From: Cyanobacteria bacterium SIG31
GTDB taxonomy: Bacteria; Cyanobacteriota; Vampirovibrionia; Gastranaerophilales; Gastranaerophilaceae
Assembly (NCBI GenBank): GCA_015152465.1
Contig: SUTX01000007.1
Span: 1 to 64,000, forward strand
DNA length: 64,000 nt
Reading direction: 5' to 3'
The notes beneath the pieces were generated by a model that worked only from the letters and a program-made list of their open reading frames with translations, ran no database searches and was not told where the DNA came from. Each line of letters opens with the position of its first letter. The first letter of the stretch is position 1. The position numbers were made by a program, and so were the translations under genes. Positions 20,071-29,617 of the stretch are shown here, in pieces.

Positions 20071-21039
20071 CTAAAAATTAGGAAATTCAAATTCTGGAAT
20101 ATTATAATTTTCTGTTTTTAAGTTTAAAAGATTATTAAAACCATCACTCAAATTGTTTTGATTTAACTCTATAATTGGAAAACCTATAAGTTGTGAAAGA
20201 CTCAAAACTTTAATATCATAATTTATTCCTAAAACTTTAACACCTGCTTTTGCACCAACTAAAGAGGCATGAAAACGCATACTTATTAAATATTCTAGTT
20301 TTGATAATTCTTTAATAGAATCTTCAACAGATAAACTTTTATAAATTTTTGATTTTACACCTTTAGATTTTAATATCGAAGAAAATTTTTCTAAAATAAA
20401 TAAATCTAAATCATCTTGTAATGAATATAATTTAATAGTATTTTTTTTGAATTTTATAGCAATCTCATCAGCTAGAATATTTAAAAAATAATCTGAAACA
20501 CCACGAAAATCTCTTAATTGAACACCAATTCCACTGTGTTTTTTATTTGGGATATCTAAACCAAAAACAGGATCAGATATTAATTCTGAATTTATATTTA
20601 AATTTTTCAATATTTTTTGTGATTTTAAATCTCTTACATATATTTTATTGCAATATTTTAAAACAAATTTTGTTAAATATTTTCCAATTTTTGTTCTAAA
20701 AGGTGTAAAGCCTTGTGCAAAAATAATAACTTTTTTATTAAAAACAAGAGCTGTTACGATAACAGTAAGATAATAAATAAGACTTTTTAAACTTGTTATA
20801 TCTTGTAATAAACTACCACCACCAGAAATTAATACATCTGTTTCTAAAATTGGTTTTAAAAATTTTAAAAAATATTCAGAATTAACACAGTATAATTCTG
20901 ATGTTTTTTTTGGATTTGAAGATAATAAAGTAATTTTTTCAGCACCAATTTTTTTTAAATGATTTGTTAAAACTTTAACAATAGCCTCATCACCAAAGTT
21001 ATCAAAACCAATATATCCAGAAACAAGATATTTTGTCAT
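20071..21039 (-). CDS. csaB: polysaccharide pyruvyl transferase CsaB family
   Basis: YLVSGYIGFDNFGDEAI...DVLISGGGSLLQDITSLKSLIYYL...ISMRFHASLVGAKAGV. Confidence 0.9.
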   Translation of the reverse strand: MTKYLVSGYIGFDNFGDEAIVKVLTNHLKKIGAEKITLLSSNPKKTSELYCVNSEYFLKFLKPILETDVLISGGGSLLQDITSLKSLIYYLTVIVTALVFNKKVIIFAQGFTPFRTKIGKYLTKFVLKYCNKIYVRDLKSQKILKNLNINSELISDPVFGLDIPNKKHSGIGVQLRDFRGVSDYFLNILADEIAIKFKKNTIKLYSLQDDLDLFILEKFSSILKSKGVKSKIYKSLSVEDSIKELSKLEYLISMRFHASLVGAKAGVKVLGINYDIKVLSLSQLIGFPIIELNQNNLSDGFNNLLNLKTENYNIPEFEFPNF

Positions 21040-21968
21040 TAAATTTTCTCCAAAACAGTTTCTTTATAAGGAATAGCTTGGATAGCACCATAATTTTGTG
21101 TTTGAAGACCAGAAACAACAGAAGCAAATTTCGTAGCTTCTGCTGGTGCATAACCATTATTTAATGCATATAAGAAACCACCATTAAAAACATCGCCTGA
21201 AGCAGTTGTGTCTATAGCTTTTTGTGTATTATAAAATTCTGTAAAACAAATATCTCCGTTATAACCTGTATAATAACCATTATCAATATGTGACTTAACG
21301 ACAACAATTTTAACACCTCTATCCCAGAAATAGTGTATAACTTTATCTATAGATTCAACTTCATATAATTTAGCAGCATCATTTTTTAAACTTAAAAATA
21401 TAACATCTGTGTAATCTATAATTTCTTCAAAATATTCTCTAGTATCAGTTGAATTCATAAAACAAGATGTATAATTTGGGTCATAAGCTGTCATTACTTC
21501 ATTTTCTTTTGCAAGCTTAAAAGATTCTCTAACAAGCTCTCTAGAACTAGCGGATAAAGACTGTACAACACCTGTTGAATAAATCATTTTAATTTTTTTT
21601 ATAATATCTTCATTTATATCTTCTATAGAAAGTTTTGTAGCAGCTGTTTTTCGTTTGTAATACAAAACTTCTTTATTTTCTAAAGTGTGTGAAACAATAT
21701 ACATACCGTTTTGTTCATCATTTGTTTTAATTAAAGATGTATCTATATTTTCTTTCTGTAATGAAGATAAAATAAAGTCACTAAAACCATCATTTCCAAC
21801 TTTTGTTAAATAAGTAACATTACCACCAAGTCTTGCCACCGCAACAGCTGTAGTTACTGTATCACCGCCAAAAAATTTGTTTAAAGTAGATGTATCAGCT
21901 AAAGAACCGTTTGCAGAAAGTTCAATTAAACACTCACCAATAATAGCAATATCTATTTTTTGTTCCAT
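21039..21968 (-). CDS. kdgK: PfkB-family sugar kinase, probable 2-keto-3-deoxygluconate kinase
   Basis: GECLIELSANG...FFGGDTVTTAVAVARLGGNVTYLTKVGNDGFSDFI...DTTASGDVFNGGFLYAL; overlaps eda. Confidence 0.88.
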   Translation of the reverse strand: MEQKIDIAIIGECLIELSANGSLADTSTLNKFFGGDTVTTAVAVARLGGNVTYLTKVGNDGFSDFILSSLQKENIDTSLIKTNDEQNGMYIVSHTLENKEVLYYKRKTAATKLSIEDINEDIIKKIKMIYSTGVVQSLSASSRELVRESFKLAKENEVMTAYDPNYTSCFMNSTDTREYFEEIIDYTDVIFLSLKNDAAKLYEVESIDKVIHYFWDRGVKIVVVKSHIDNGYYTGYNGDICFTEFYNTQKAIDTTASGDVFNGGFLYALNNGYAPAEATKFASVVSGLQTQNYGAIQAIPYKETVLEKI

Positions 21969-22582
21969 TTTGTAAAATCCTTAACTTCTACTAAAATTTC
22001 TTTTGTTCTATATGTTATTTCTTTTGGTGTGAAACCTTGATAAAAATCTCTACCAACACCAACAGCAACAGCCCCAGCATTTAAATATGAAACAACTTCT
22101 GATAATTTTATATTTGCAGTAGGCATTAAATTTAAAAATGGCATCTGTCTTAATATATTTTCAATATATTGAGTTCCACCCATAGCATCAGCAGGAAAAA
22201 TTTTTATTAAAGGAATTCTTGATTTCCAAGCATTATAAGCCTCGTTGGCAGTGGTTGTTCCTGCAATAAAAGGGATTCTAAGATTTTTTGATATTTTTAA
22301 TAAATTTATTTGAAAAATAGGAGAAGCAAATAATTTTGCACCATTCTTAAAAGCATAATCAGCTTGAGTTGCAGTAATAATTCCACCAGCACAAACAGTT
22401 GCAAATTTTGAAACTTCTTTTATAGCTTCGTATATAGAAATATTTTCAACATTGATTTCTAAAACTTTTATACCACCGTCAACAAGTGCTTTTGAAATTT
22501 CAACAACTTCTTTAGCATCATCACATCTTATAATTGGATAAACTTTATCTTCAGCTATTGTTTTAATATAGTTCTCACTCAT
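21953..22582 (-). CDS. eda: KDPG/KHG aldolase
   Basis: VYPIIRCDDAKEVVEISKALVDGGIKVLEI...CAGGIITATQADYAFKNGAKLFASP...PLIKIFPADAMGGTQYIENI. Confidence 0.92.
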   Translation of the reverse strand: MSENYIKTIAEDKVYPIIRCDDAKEVVEISKALVDGGIKVLEINVENISIYEAIKEVSKFATVCAGGIITATQADYAFKNGAKLFASPIFQINLLKISKNLRIPFIAGTTTANEAYNAWKSRIPLIKIFPADAMGGTQYIENILRQMPFLNLMPTANIKLSEVVSYLNAGAVAVGVGRDFYQGFTPKEITYRTKEILVEVKDFTKWNKK

Positions 22583-22632
22583 TTGTATGTATCCTTTTTC
22601 TTTAAAATATTATATCATAAATTCAGGTTAAC

Positions 22633-22656
22633 AAGTGAATAGGTGAATAAGTGAAA
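22633..22656 (+). repeat. 8-bp tandem repeat (AAGTGAAT)3 overlapping the start of the cyclase gene
   Basis: aagtgaat aggtgaat aagtgaaa; the last copy contains the GTG start. Confidence 0.75.
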
Positions 22657-24633
22657 AGATTTAAACTATTATTTTCTATTATTTTTACTTTTTTAGTTTT
22701 TAGTTTTATCTACATATTGTCATACAATTTAGCAGAACCAAAAGCTTATGATTTTATGACAAAACATTATTTAACTAAAAACCTATTTTTTGATACAAAC
22801 AAAAAAGTCTATGGTAGCGACGATATTCTTCTTGTTGTAATAGATGCAAAAACTGTTGAAAAATATCGCTGGCCTTGGAAAAGAGAAAACTATTGTAAAA
22901 TTTTTGAATATTTAAATTATGCAAAACCAAAATTAATTGTTTACGACGCAATTATAACAACACTAGATAAAGAAAATATTGAATCAGATAGAAAATTTTT
23001 TAGAACGCTTAAAAAATTTAATAATCTTATAGTTGGATTTATGCCAAGATTTGTTAAATGGGAAAACTCAGAAATAGGAGATAGAATAGATATAAAATTT
23101 GCAAACAAATTTGGTCTAAATGTTTTAGATAAATCAACAAAAACGCCAGATTTGTATAAAAGTATAATGTCTTTTCCTGATGAATATTTTAATTCTGTAA
23201 AAAATATAGGCTCTGTTTCTATTTTACCAGGTTTTATAAATGGAAATATTTCTAATTGGGCAGTAGATGAGGTATATAGAAATCACGAATATATTTTCAG
23301 GTACAAAGGAGCTTATTATCCGTCTTTTGCACTTAAATCTTACTTGATGTTAAATGATAATCCGCAAATTATTTTAACAGATAAAAAATTAAGTTTTTCT
23401 GAAAAAGATTTAAGCATAAATCAAAAGAAAACATATTATCAAACAATAACACCATTAAGGTTTTATAATTTGTATGATACAGGATATTCACATAAAAATT
23501 ATTCAGCCGTTGATGTTATAGATTCTTATAATTCAATACTTTCAGGTAAAAAACCAAAACTAGATCCAGAAATTTTTAAAAATAAAATTGTAGTGATAGG
23601 CGCAAATGTTCCAGCTGGTACAGGTTTAAATGATAATAAAAACACTTCTATTTCTGTTAATCATCCAGGTGTAGATATTCAGGCAACAGCTATTGATAAT
23701 ATTATTCATAATGATTTCTTAAAAGTAGTGCCAAATTGGTTAAATAATTTAATAGCTGTGTTGGGTATGATTTTGGTTTATGCATATATAAGATTTTGTA
23801 ATTTACAAAGATCAATTTTAAGCACTTTTTTAATCATAATTGGCTACTTAATAATATCAACTTTATGTTTCTATAATTGTGTTGTAATAAATGTTATAAC
23901 CCCAATAATGATGTTTGTTTTGACAACAATAATTGCGTATACTCATAAATTTGTTTTAGAAAACAAAAGCAAAGAAAAAGTTAAATCAGCGATGGGGAAA
24001 TATATTTCTCAAGATGTCATGAAACGAGTAATTCAAGATATTGATAATTTAGGTTTGGGTGGAAAAAGGGCGAATGTAACCGTTTTATTTTCTGATATAA
24101 GAGGTTTTACTTCTATGAGCGAACAAATGTCTCCTCAACAAGTTTCAGAAATTTTAAACGAGTATTTTACTGAAATGGAGCCAATAATTACAAGATACAA
24201 TGGTGTTATAAATAAATTTATTGGCGATGCTGTTATGGCTATTTTTGGAGAACCAATTCAAGATAAAAATCACCCACAAAACGCTGTAAAATGTGCTTAT
24301 GCGATGCTTCAAAAAGTTAAAGAGCTTCAAAAAAAATGGGTAAAAGAAGGAAAACCAAAAATAGAAATAGGGGTTGGTATAAATACTGGTGAAGTTTTTG
24401 TTGGAAATATAGGTTCAATAAATCGTATGGAATATACTGTTATTGGTGATACAGTTAATCTTGCAAGTCGTTTGGAAAGTTATAATAAAATTTATAAAAC
24501 AAAATTATTAATCAGCCCTACTACATATGAAGAAGTGAAAGGCTTTGTTGATGTTATAAAAATTTCTGATGTTCAAATAAGAGGCAAAGCTAATAAAATG
24601 GATATTTATGAAGTTTTAAAGGTTATTTTGTAA
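22651..24633 (+). CDS. CHASE2-domain adenylate/guanylate cyclase
   Basis: N-terminal extracellular CHASE2 region, three TM segments, class III cyclase core VTVLFSDIRGFTSMSEQMSPQQVSEILNEYF...KFIGDAVMAIFGEP...GINTGEVFVGNIGS..RMEYTVIGDTVNLASRLES. Confidence 0.95.
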   Translation: MKRFKLLFSIIFTFLVFSFIYILSYNLAEPKAYDFMTKHYLTKNLFFDTNKKVYGSDDILLVVIDAKTVEKYRWPWKRENYCKIFEYLNYAKPKLIVYDAIITTLDKENIESDRKFFRTLKKFNNLIVGFMPRFVKWENSEIGDRIDIKFANKFGLNVLDKSTKTPDLYKSIMSFPDEYFNSVKNIGSVSILPGFINGNISNWAVDEVYRNHEYIFRYKGAYYPSFALKSYLMLNDNPQIILTDKKLSFSEKDLSINQKKTYYQTITPLRFYNLYDTGYSHKNYSAVDVIDSYNSILSGKKPKLDPEIFKNKIVVIGANVPAGTGLNDNKNTSISVNHPGVDIQATAIDNIIHNDFLKVVPNWLNNLIAVLGMILVYAYIRFCNLQRSILSTFLIIIGYLIISTLCFYNCVVINVITPIMMFVLTTIIAYTHKFVLENKSKEKVKSAMGKYISQDVMKRVIQDIDNLGLGGKRANVTVLFSDIRGFTSMSEQMSPQQVSEILNEYFTEMEPIITRYNGVINKFIGDAVMAIFGEPIQDKNHPQNAVKCAYAMLQKVKELQKKWVKEGKPKIEIGVGINTGEVFVGNIGSINRMEYTVIGDTVNLASRLESYNKIYKTKLLISPTTYEEVKGFVDVIKISDVQIRGKANKMDIYEVLKVIL

Positions 24634-24652
24634 AATATAGTATAATATTTAC

Positions 24653-27025
24653 ATGGATAATTTAGAGCAAGTAAAAAAAGCTGTAGAAATAGAGGTAAAA
24701 CATCGCTATATCAATATTAATGGAAGAACACGAAGCTTTTCTTCTTTTATTTGTTCTGTATTACGCAAAGAAATTAAGCAAAATCCAGATAATCCAAAAT
24801 GGAAGGTGCTTTTGGAGCATTTTGAACGGTATCCTTTAGAAACTGTATCTGTAAGAAAAAAATCTCTAGAAAGATTTGTATCTGTTGTTAAGGCTCAATA
24901 TATTGATACGCCTGTTGTTGAGGAAAAAATAAAAGATAAAAAACCTTTATCACAAGCAGATGTAACATATATTAAAGGCGTTGGACCTAAAGTTGCATAT
25001 CTTTTAAATAAGCTTGGAATTTATACAGCAAGTGACTTGTTATACTATTTTCCTCGCAAACATGTTGATTATTCTACAAGAACACGCATTAGAGATCTTG
25101 AAGAAGGTATGGATACAACGATTTTTGGAACAATCAAAAATGTTGAGGCATTTACAACAAAAAATAATTTAGGAGTAATAAAAGTACGAATTGCTGATGG
25201 TTCTGGAAGAATAAACTTAAATTTTTTTGCATCAAAATCTTCTAAGTTTGTGCTTGAGAGAATGAAAAAACAATTTCCTAAAGGATCAGGAATTATGGTT
25301 TCTGGTACAGCAAAATTTAATAGTTATGACGGAATGATGACTTTAGATAAACCAACTTATTCTTTAATGGATGAAGAAGCGGTTAATCCTACAAATTTAA
25401 ACCTTGCTCGAATTGTGCCAATATATACTTTAAGCGAAAATCTCAGCATTAAAACAATAAGAAAAGCTATTTTTTCAGTGATTGAAACTTATTCTAAAGA
25501 AATAGAAACGGTTTTACCCGAGTTTATTATAAAAAAATACGATTTAATGCAAAAAAGAGATGCGTTGAGACAAATTCATTTTCCTGATGACAAAGAAAAG
25601 TTGGATAAAGCAAGGTTTACTCTTGTTTTTGAAGAGTTTTTCTTAATACAATTAAAACTTGCTATACTGAGAGAAGAAAACAATAAAAAACTTAATTCAA
25701 TACCGCTTGAAGTCAAAAAAGATGGATTAGTAATGAATTTTGTTAACTCATTACCTTATAAACTTACAGGCGCTCAGCAACGTGCGGTAAATGAAATTTT
25801 AAACGACTTAAATTCCTCAAAACCAATGCAAAGATTGCTTCAAGGTGATGTTGGAAGTGGTAAAACGGTTGTTGCAACAATAATGCTTCTTGCAGCTATT
25901 GAAAACGGATATCAAGCTGCAATAATGGCACCAACTGAAATTTTAGCGCAACAACATTATAATAATATGTCTAAGTGGCTAGCTCCGTTGGGAATAAGGG
26001 TTGAATTATTTTTAGGTAGTATTGGAAAAAGACAAAGAAAATCTTCTGAAACAAATTTAAGAAATGGCCAAGTTGACATTGCGATAGGTACTCACGCTTT
26101 AATACAAGAAAACATTGAATTTGCAAATCTCGGAGCTGTTGTTATAGACGAGCAACATAGATTTGGTGTTAAACAACGTTTAGCATTAAGAAAAAAATCT
26201 CAAAACCCTCAAATTTTAACAATGACAGCAACACCTATTCCAAGAACACTTGCAATTACGCTTAATGGGGACTTGGATTTAACGATTATTGACGAATTAC
26301 CAATGGGAAGAAAACCTATTTTAACAACAATGTCTAATTCTAAAAAACAAATAGCAGATTTGATTCGAAAAGAAGTTAATTCTGGTCGTCAAGCATACAT
26401 AGTTTACCCGTTAATAGACGAAAGCGAAACGTTATCAGCAAAAGCTGCAACAAAAGAAAAAGAAATTTGGGAAACGGAAGTTTTTCCTGAATTTAAGGTT
26501 GGTCTTTTACACGGTAAACTTAAAAATGCTGAAAAAGAAGAAGTTATGTCTAAGTTTAAGAACAAAGAGTTTGATATTCTTGTTTCAACAACTGTTGTTG
26601 AAGTTGGAGTTGATGTACCAAATGCGACAGTTATTGTTATAGAAAACGCAGAGCGTTTTGGGCTTTCTCAACTTCATCAATTACGAGGACGGGTTGGAAG
26701 AAGTGATTTGCAATCATATTGTGTGCTTTCATCAAATACAAAATCTCAAGAAACACGAGCTCGGCTTGATATAATGTGTCAAACGAATGATGGGTTTGTT
26801 ATTGCTGAAAAAGATTTGCAAATTCGTGGGCCTGGAGAGTTTTTAGGAACACGTCAGAGTGGATTACCTGATATGATAATTGCAGATATTATTAATGATT
26901 CAAAAATATTAGAGCTTGCAAGAAGCGAAGCTATAAATTTTGCAAAAAACTATGATATTAAAAACTTCCCGTTGCTTGAAACTTCAAAAGGTTTAAATTT
27001 TGACGGAGATATTTTTAACTCTTAA
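24653..27025 (+). CDS. recG: ATP-dependent DNA helicase RecG
   Basis: LLQGDVGSGKTVVATIM...VVIDEQHRFGVKQRLALR...MTATPIPRTLAITLNGDLDLTIIDELPMGRKPI...QLHQLRGRVGRS; about 100-aa N-terminal extension. Confidence 0.97.
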   Translation: MDNLEQVKKAVEIEVKHRYININGRTRSFSSFICSVLRKEIKQNPDNPKWKVLLEHFERYPLETVSVRKKSLERFVSVVKAQYIDTPVVEEKIKDKKPLSQADVTYIKGVGPKVAYLLNKLGIYTASDLLYYFPRKHVDYSTRTRIRDLEEGMDTTIFGTIKNVEAFTTKNNLGVIKVRIADGSGRINLNFFASKSSKFVLERMKKQFPKGSGIMVSGTAKFNSYDGMMTLDKPTYSLMDEEAVNPTNLNLARIVPIYTLSENLSIKTIRKAIFSVIETYSKEIETVLPEFIIKKYDLMQKRDALRQIHFPDDKEKLDKARFTLVFEEFFLIQLKLAILREENNKKLNSIPLEVKKDGLVMNFVNSLPYKLTGAQQRAVNEILNDLNSSKPMQRLLQGDVGSGKTVVATIMLLAAIENGYQAAIMAPTEILAQQHYNNMSKWLAPLGIRVELFLGSIGKRQRKSSETNLRNGQVDIAIGTHALIQENIEFANLGAVVIDEQHRFGVKQRLALRKKSQNPQILTMTATPIPRTLAITLNGDLDLTIIDELPMGRKPILTTMSNSKKQIADLIRKEVNSGRQAYIVYPLIDESETLSAKAATKEKEIWETEVFPEFKVGLLHGKLKNAEKEEVMSKFKNKEFDILVSTTVVEVGVDVPNATVIVIENAERFGLSQLHQLRGRVGRSDLQSYCVLSSNTKSQETRARLDIMCQTNDGFVIAEKDLQIRGPGEFLGTRQSGLPDMIIADIINDSKILELARSEAINFAKNYDIKNFPLLETSKGLNFDGDIFNS

Positions 27026-27096
27026 AATTTTGAAACAAAACGTAACAAAATCATACTTATAAAGGGTTGAAATCAATATTTACATGCTTTATAATG

Positions 27097-27116
27097 GTAT
27101 ATATAATTATATATAC
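27097..27116. promoter_or_regulatory. perfect 20-bp palindrome upstream of fliD
   Basis: gtatatataattatatatac, 30 bp 5' of ATG 27147. Confidence 0.6.
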
Positions 27117-27146
27117 TAATTGGAATTAAAAAAAGGATTTTTTAAA

Positions 27147-28889
27147 ATGTCAATTTCATTTAGCGGTCTTGCATCAGGCTTGGATACATCTGGATGGGTT
27201 GAAGCTCTTGTTTCAGTAAAACAAGAGAAAGTGTCGTCTTTAAAAGTTGACCTAACGTCTTTGCAAACAGTAAAAAGTACTTTATCTTCAACTAGAACTG
27301 TTTTTAATGATTTAAGAACTGCATTAGAAAAAATAACAGATAGAAAATTTGGTGGATCTTTTGACTTATTTGGCAAAAATACAGCAAAGTCTTCAAATGA
27401 AAAATTGTTTACAGCAACAGCTACAGGTGATGCTGTGAGACAAGATTATGATATAGCAATTCAACAGCTAGCAACATACACAAAAGCAACTTCTAAAGAA
27501 ACTGCAAGTGCTGTTGCAGATGAAGAAACAAAATTGTCAAGCATTGGAATTACAGCTGGTTCTTTTACTGTTTATGTTGATGGTGTAAAAACAGCTATAG
27601 ATATTGAAAAAAATACAACACTTGGTGATTTAAAAGAAAAATTAACAGAAGCAGGTATTGATATAAATGTCGATGAAAATGGTGTTTTAAATTTTTCTGC
27701 AACAGAGGAAGGTAAAAAAATTAGCGTTGGTTCAACAACAGATTCTTCAAACATTGTATCACTGACAGGTTTGTCAAAACAAGAAGACGGAACCTACGCA
27801 TCTACTAATTCATTATTTAAAGCAAATATTTCTTCTAAATTAACATCTGAAACATCTGGTTTTAACACTCAGATTACAGAGGGAACATTTACGATAGGTG
27901 ATGCAACATTTACAATTGGTAAAAACACAACTTTATCATCGCTTATTAACGATATTAATAATACTGAAGCTGCCCAAGCAACGGCGTATTGGGATGATGC
28001 TACAGGCAAATTATCTATAACATCTAAAAAAGAAGGAGCTTCTTATATCAACATTGAAGCAGGTACAAGTAATTTTACAGATGTTATGGGTTTCACAACC
28101 ACAGAAAGAGATGCTGATGGAAATATAACATCATCAAAAATGTTTACTGAAGCTCAAGAATTAGGAAAGAATGCTATGTTCACAATAAATGGAACAAGCA
28201 TGACTTCAACCTCTAATACAGTATCTTCTGATATATCAAGAATAGCTGGCGTAACATTAACGCTAAAAAAAGTTAGTGATGAAGATGATGCTTCAGGAAA
28301 ACTAAGCATAAGCCAAGACACATCAGGATTAATTGATGCAGTAAAAGGTTTTGTCTCTGCATATAACAAAACTTTAGAAAAAGTTGATGAAGTAACTGCA
28401 ACAGGTGCAGATTTAGCAAGAGAAACATCTCTTTCAAGCTTGAAAAATACCTTAAGAACGTATGCAAACGGAAGCAATGATTCTAATGGTGGTGTTTATA
28501 AGCTTTTAGCTGATATTGGTATTTCTACTGGAGAGGCAGATTCATCAAATATTTCAACTACAAATACTAATAAATTAGTTTTTGATGAAGCAAAATTCTT
28601 GAAAGCTATGGAAGAAAACCCAGAATCTGTTGAATCAATTTTAGCTGGTGAAAATGGTATTTTAACAATGATGGAAAATACTGTAGAACAATCTCTTAAA
28701 GCTTCTGTTGGTTTCTTTGACGTTAAACAATCAACTCTAGATTCTGATATTAGAAAAATGGAAGAAAAGATTACTAAGCAACAAGCCAAAGTTAGTACAT
28801 ATCAAGCCCAATTAGAGAAAAAATTTGGAAACATGGAGCTTGTAATTGCGCAAATGCAACAAAACTATAGTTCATTTTTAACAGCTTAA
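27147..28889 (+). CDS. fliD: flagellar hook-associated protein 2 (filament cap)
   Basis: MSISFSGLASGLDTSGWVEALVSVKQ N-terminus and C-terminal FLTA coiled-coil segment typical of FliD; start moved to ATG 27147. Confidence 0.92.
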   Translation: MSISFSGLASGLDTSGWVEALVSVKQEKVSSLKVDLTSLQTVKSTLSSTRTVFNDLRTALEKITDRKFGGSFDLFGKNTAKSSNEKLFTATATGDAVRQDYDIAIQQLATYTKATSKETASAVADEETKLSSIGITAGSFTVYVDGVKTAIDIEKNTTLGDLKEKLTEAGIDINVDENGVLNFSATEEGKKISVGSTTDSSNIVSLTGLSKQEDGTYASTNSLFKANISSKLTSETSGFNTQITEGTFTIGDATFTIGKNTTLSSLINDINNTEAAQATAYWDDATGKLSITSKKEGASYINIEAGTSNFTDVMGFTTTERDADGNITSSKMFTEAQELGKNAMFTINGTSMTSTSNTVSSDISRIAGVTLTLKKVSDEDDASGKLSISQDTSGLIDAVKGFVSAYNKTLEKVDEVTATGADLARETSLSSLKNTLRTYANGSNDSNGGVYKLLADIGISTGEADSSNISTTNTNKLVFDEAKFLKAMEENPESVESILAGENGILTMMENTVEQSLKASVGFFDVKQSTLDSDIRKMEEKITKQQAKVSTYQAQLEKKFGNMELVIAQMQQNYSSFLTA

Positions 28890-29537
28890 CTATACTGGTG
28901 TTGAAGTTGCAAAACAAACAATATCTTCGATGCCGTTTATTTTGAGTTCTCTGATTATTTCTTCAAAAGTAGAACCTGTTGTGCAAATATCGTCTAATAT
29001 TAATAAGGTTTTGTTATTATATTTATCTTTATTAACTTCAAAAGCATTAAAAAGATTTTCTAGGCGTTGTTTTTTATTAAGCCTGTATTGAGGTTTTGTG
29101 TTTTTGATTCTTTTTATTAAATCAAAATTACAAGCATGTCCGCTAAGTTTAGAAAATTCTTCACAAACAAGTTCCATATGATTATACTTTCTATGTTTTA
29201 TTCTTTTATAATGTAGAGGAACGGCAATTATTTCAAAATCTTTGTTTTGTAAAACATCTATATTTTTGAAATAGTCATACATGAATTTAGCTTGATAAAA
29301 AGCTAAATCTTTTTGACGATGATATTTTAAACCACGAATAAGTTTTTGCAATTCTTTATTGTAGATTCCTGCACAAAAAACATCAACGCCATTAATAATC
29401 CTATTTGCGCTAAAATCATAAAATTCTAGTTTATTGTAGCAATTAGGGCACATTTTGACGCTATATTTAGAATTTTTACAAAAATAACATTTCTTGCGAT
29501 AAATTAAATCTAATAAAGAGTCTAAAAACTTTTTCAT
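28890..29537 (-). CDS. comF: ComF-family phosphoribosyltransferase
   Basis: Zn-finger CYFCKNS..CPNC, PRPP loop TLLILDDICTTGSTFEEI. Confidence 0.93.
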   Translation of the reverse strand: MKKFLDSLLDLIYRKKCYFCKNSKYSVKMCPNCYNKLEFYDFSANRIINGVDVFCAGIYNKELQKLIRGLKYHRQKDLAFYQAKFMYDYFKNIDVLQNKDFEIIAVPLHYKRIKHRKYNHMELVCEEFSKLSGHACNFDLIKRIKNTKPQYRLNKKQRLENLFNAFEVNKDKYNNKTLLILDDICTTGSTFEEIIRELKINGIEDIVCFATSTPV

Positions 29538-29617
29538 ATAAAGATTATAAACTTATTGACCTTTTTGTCAAAATAATATATTTTTAAACTATAGGAAGAA
29601 TAAGTTAGGAGGCTTTA

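Noticed and set aside
28154-28789. Several minus-strand ORFs antisense to fliD
   Set aside because: fliD is well supported; the antisense ORFs have no RBS or recognisable domains.
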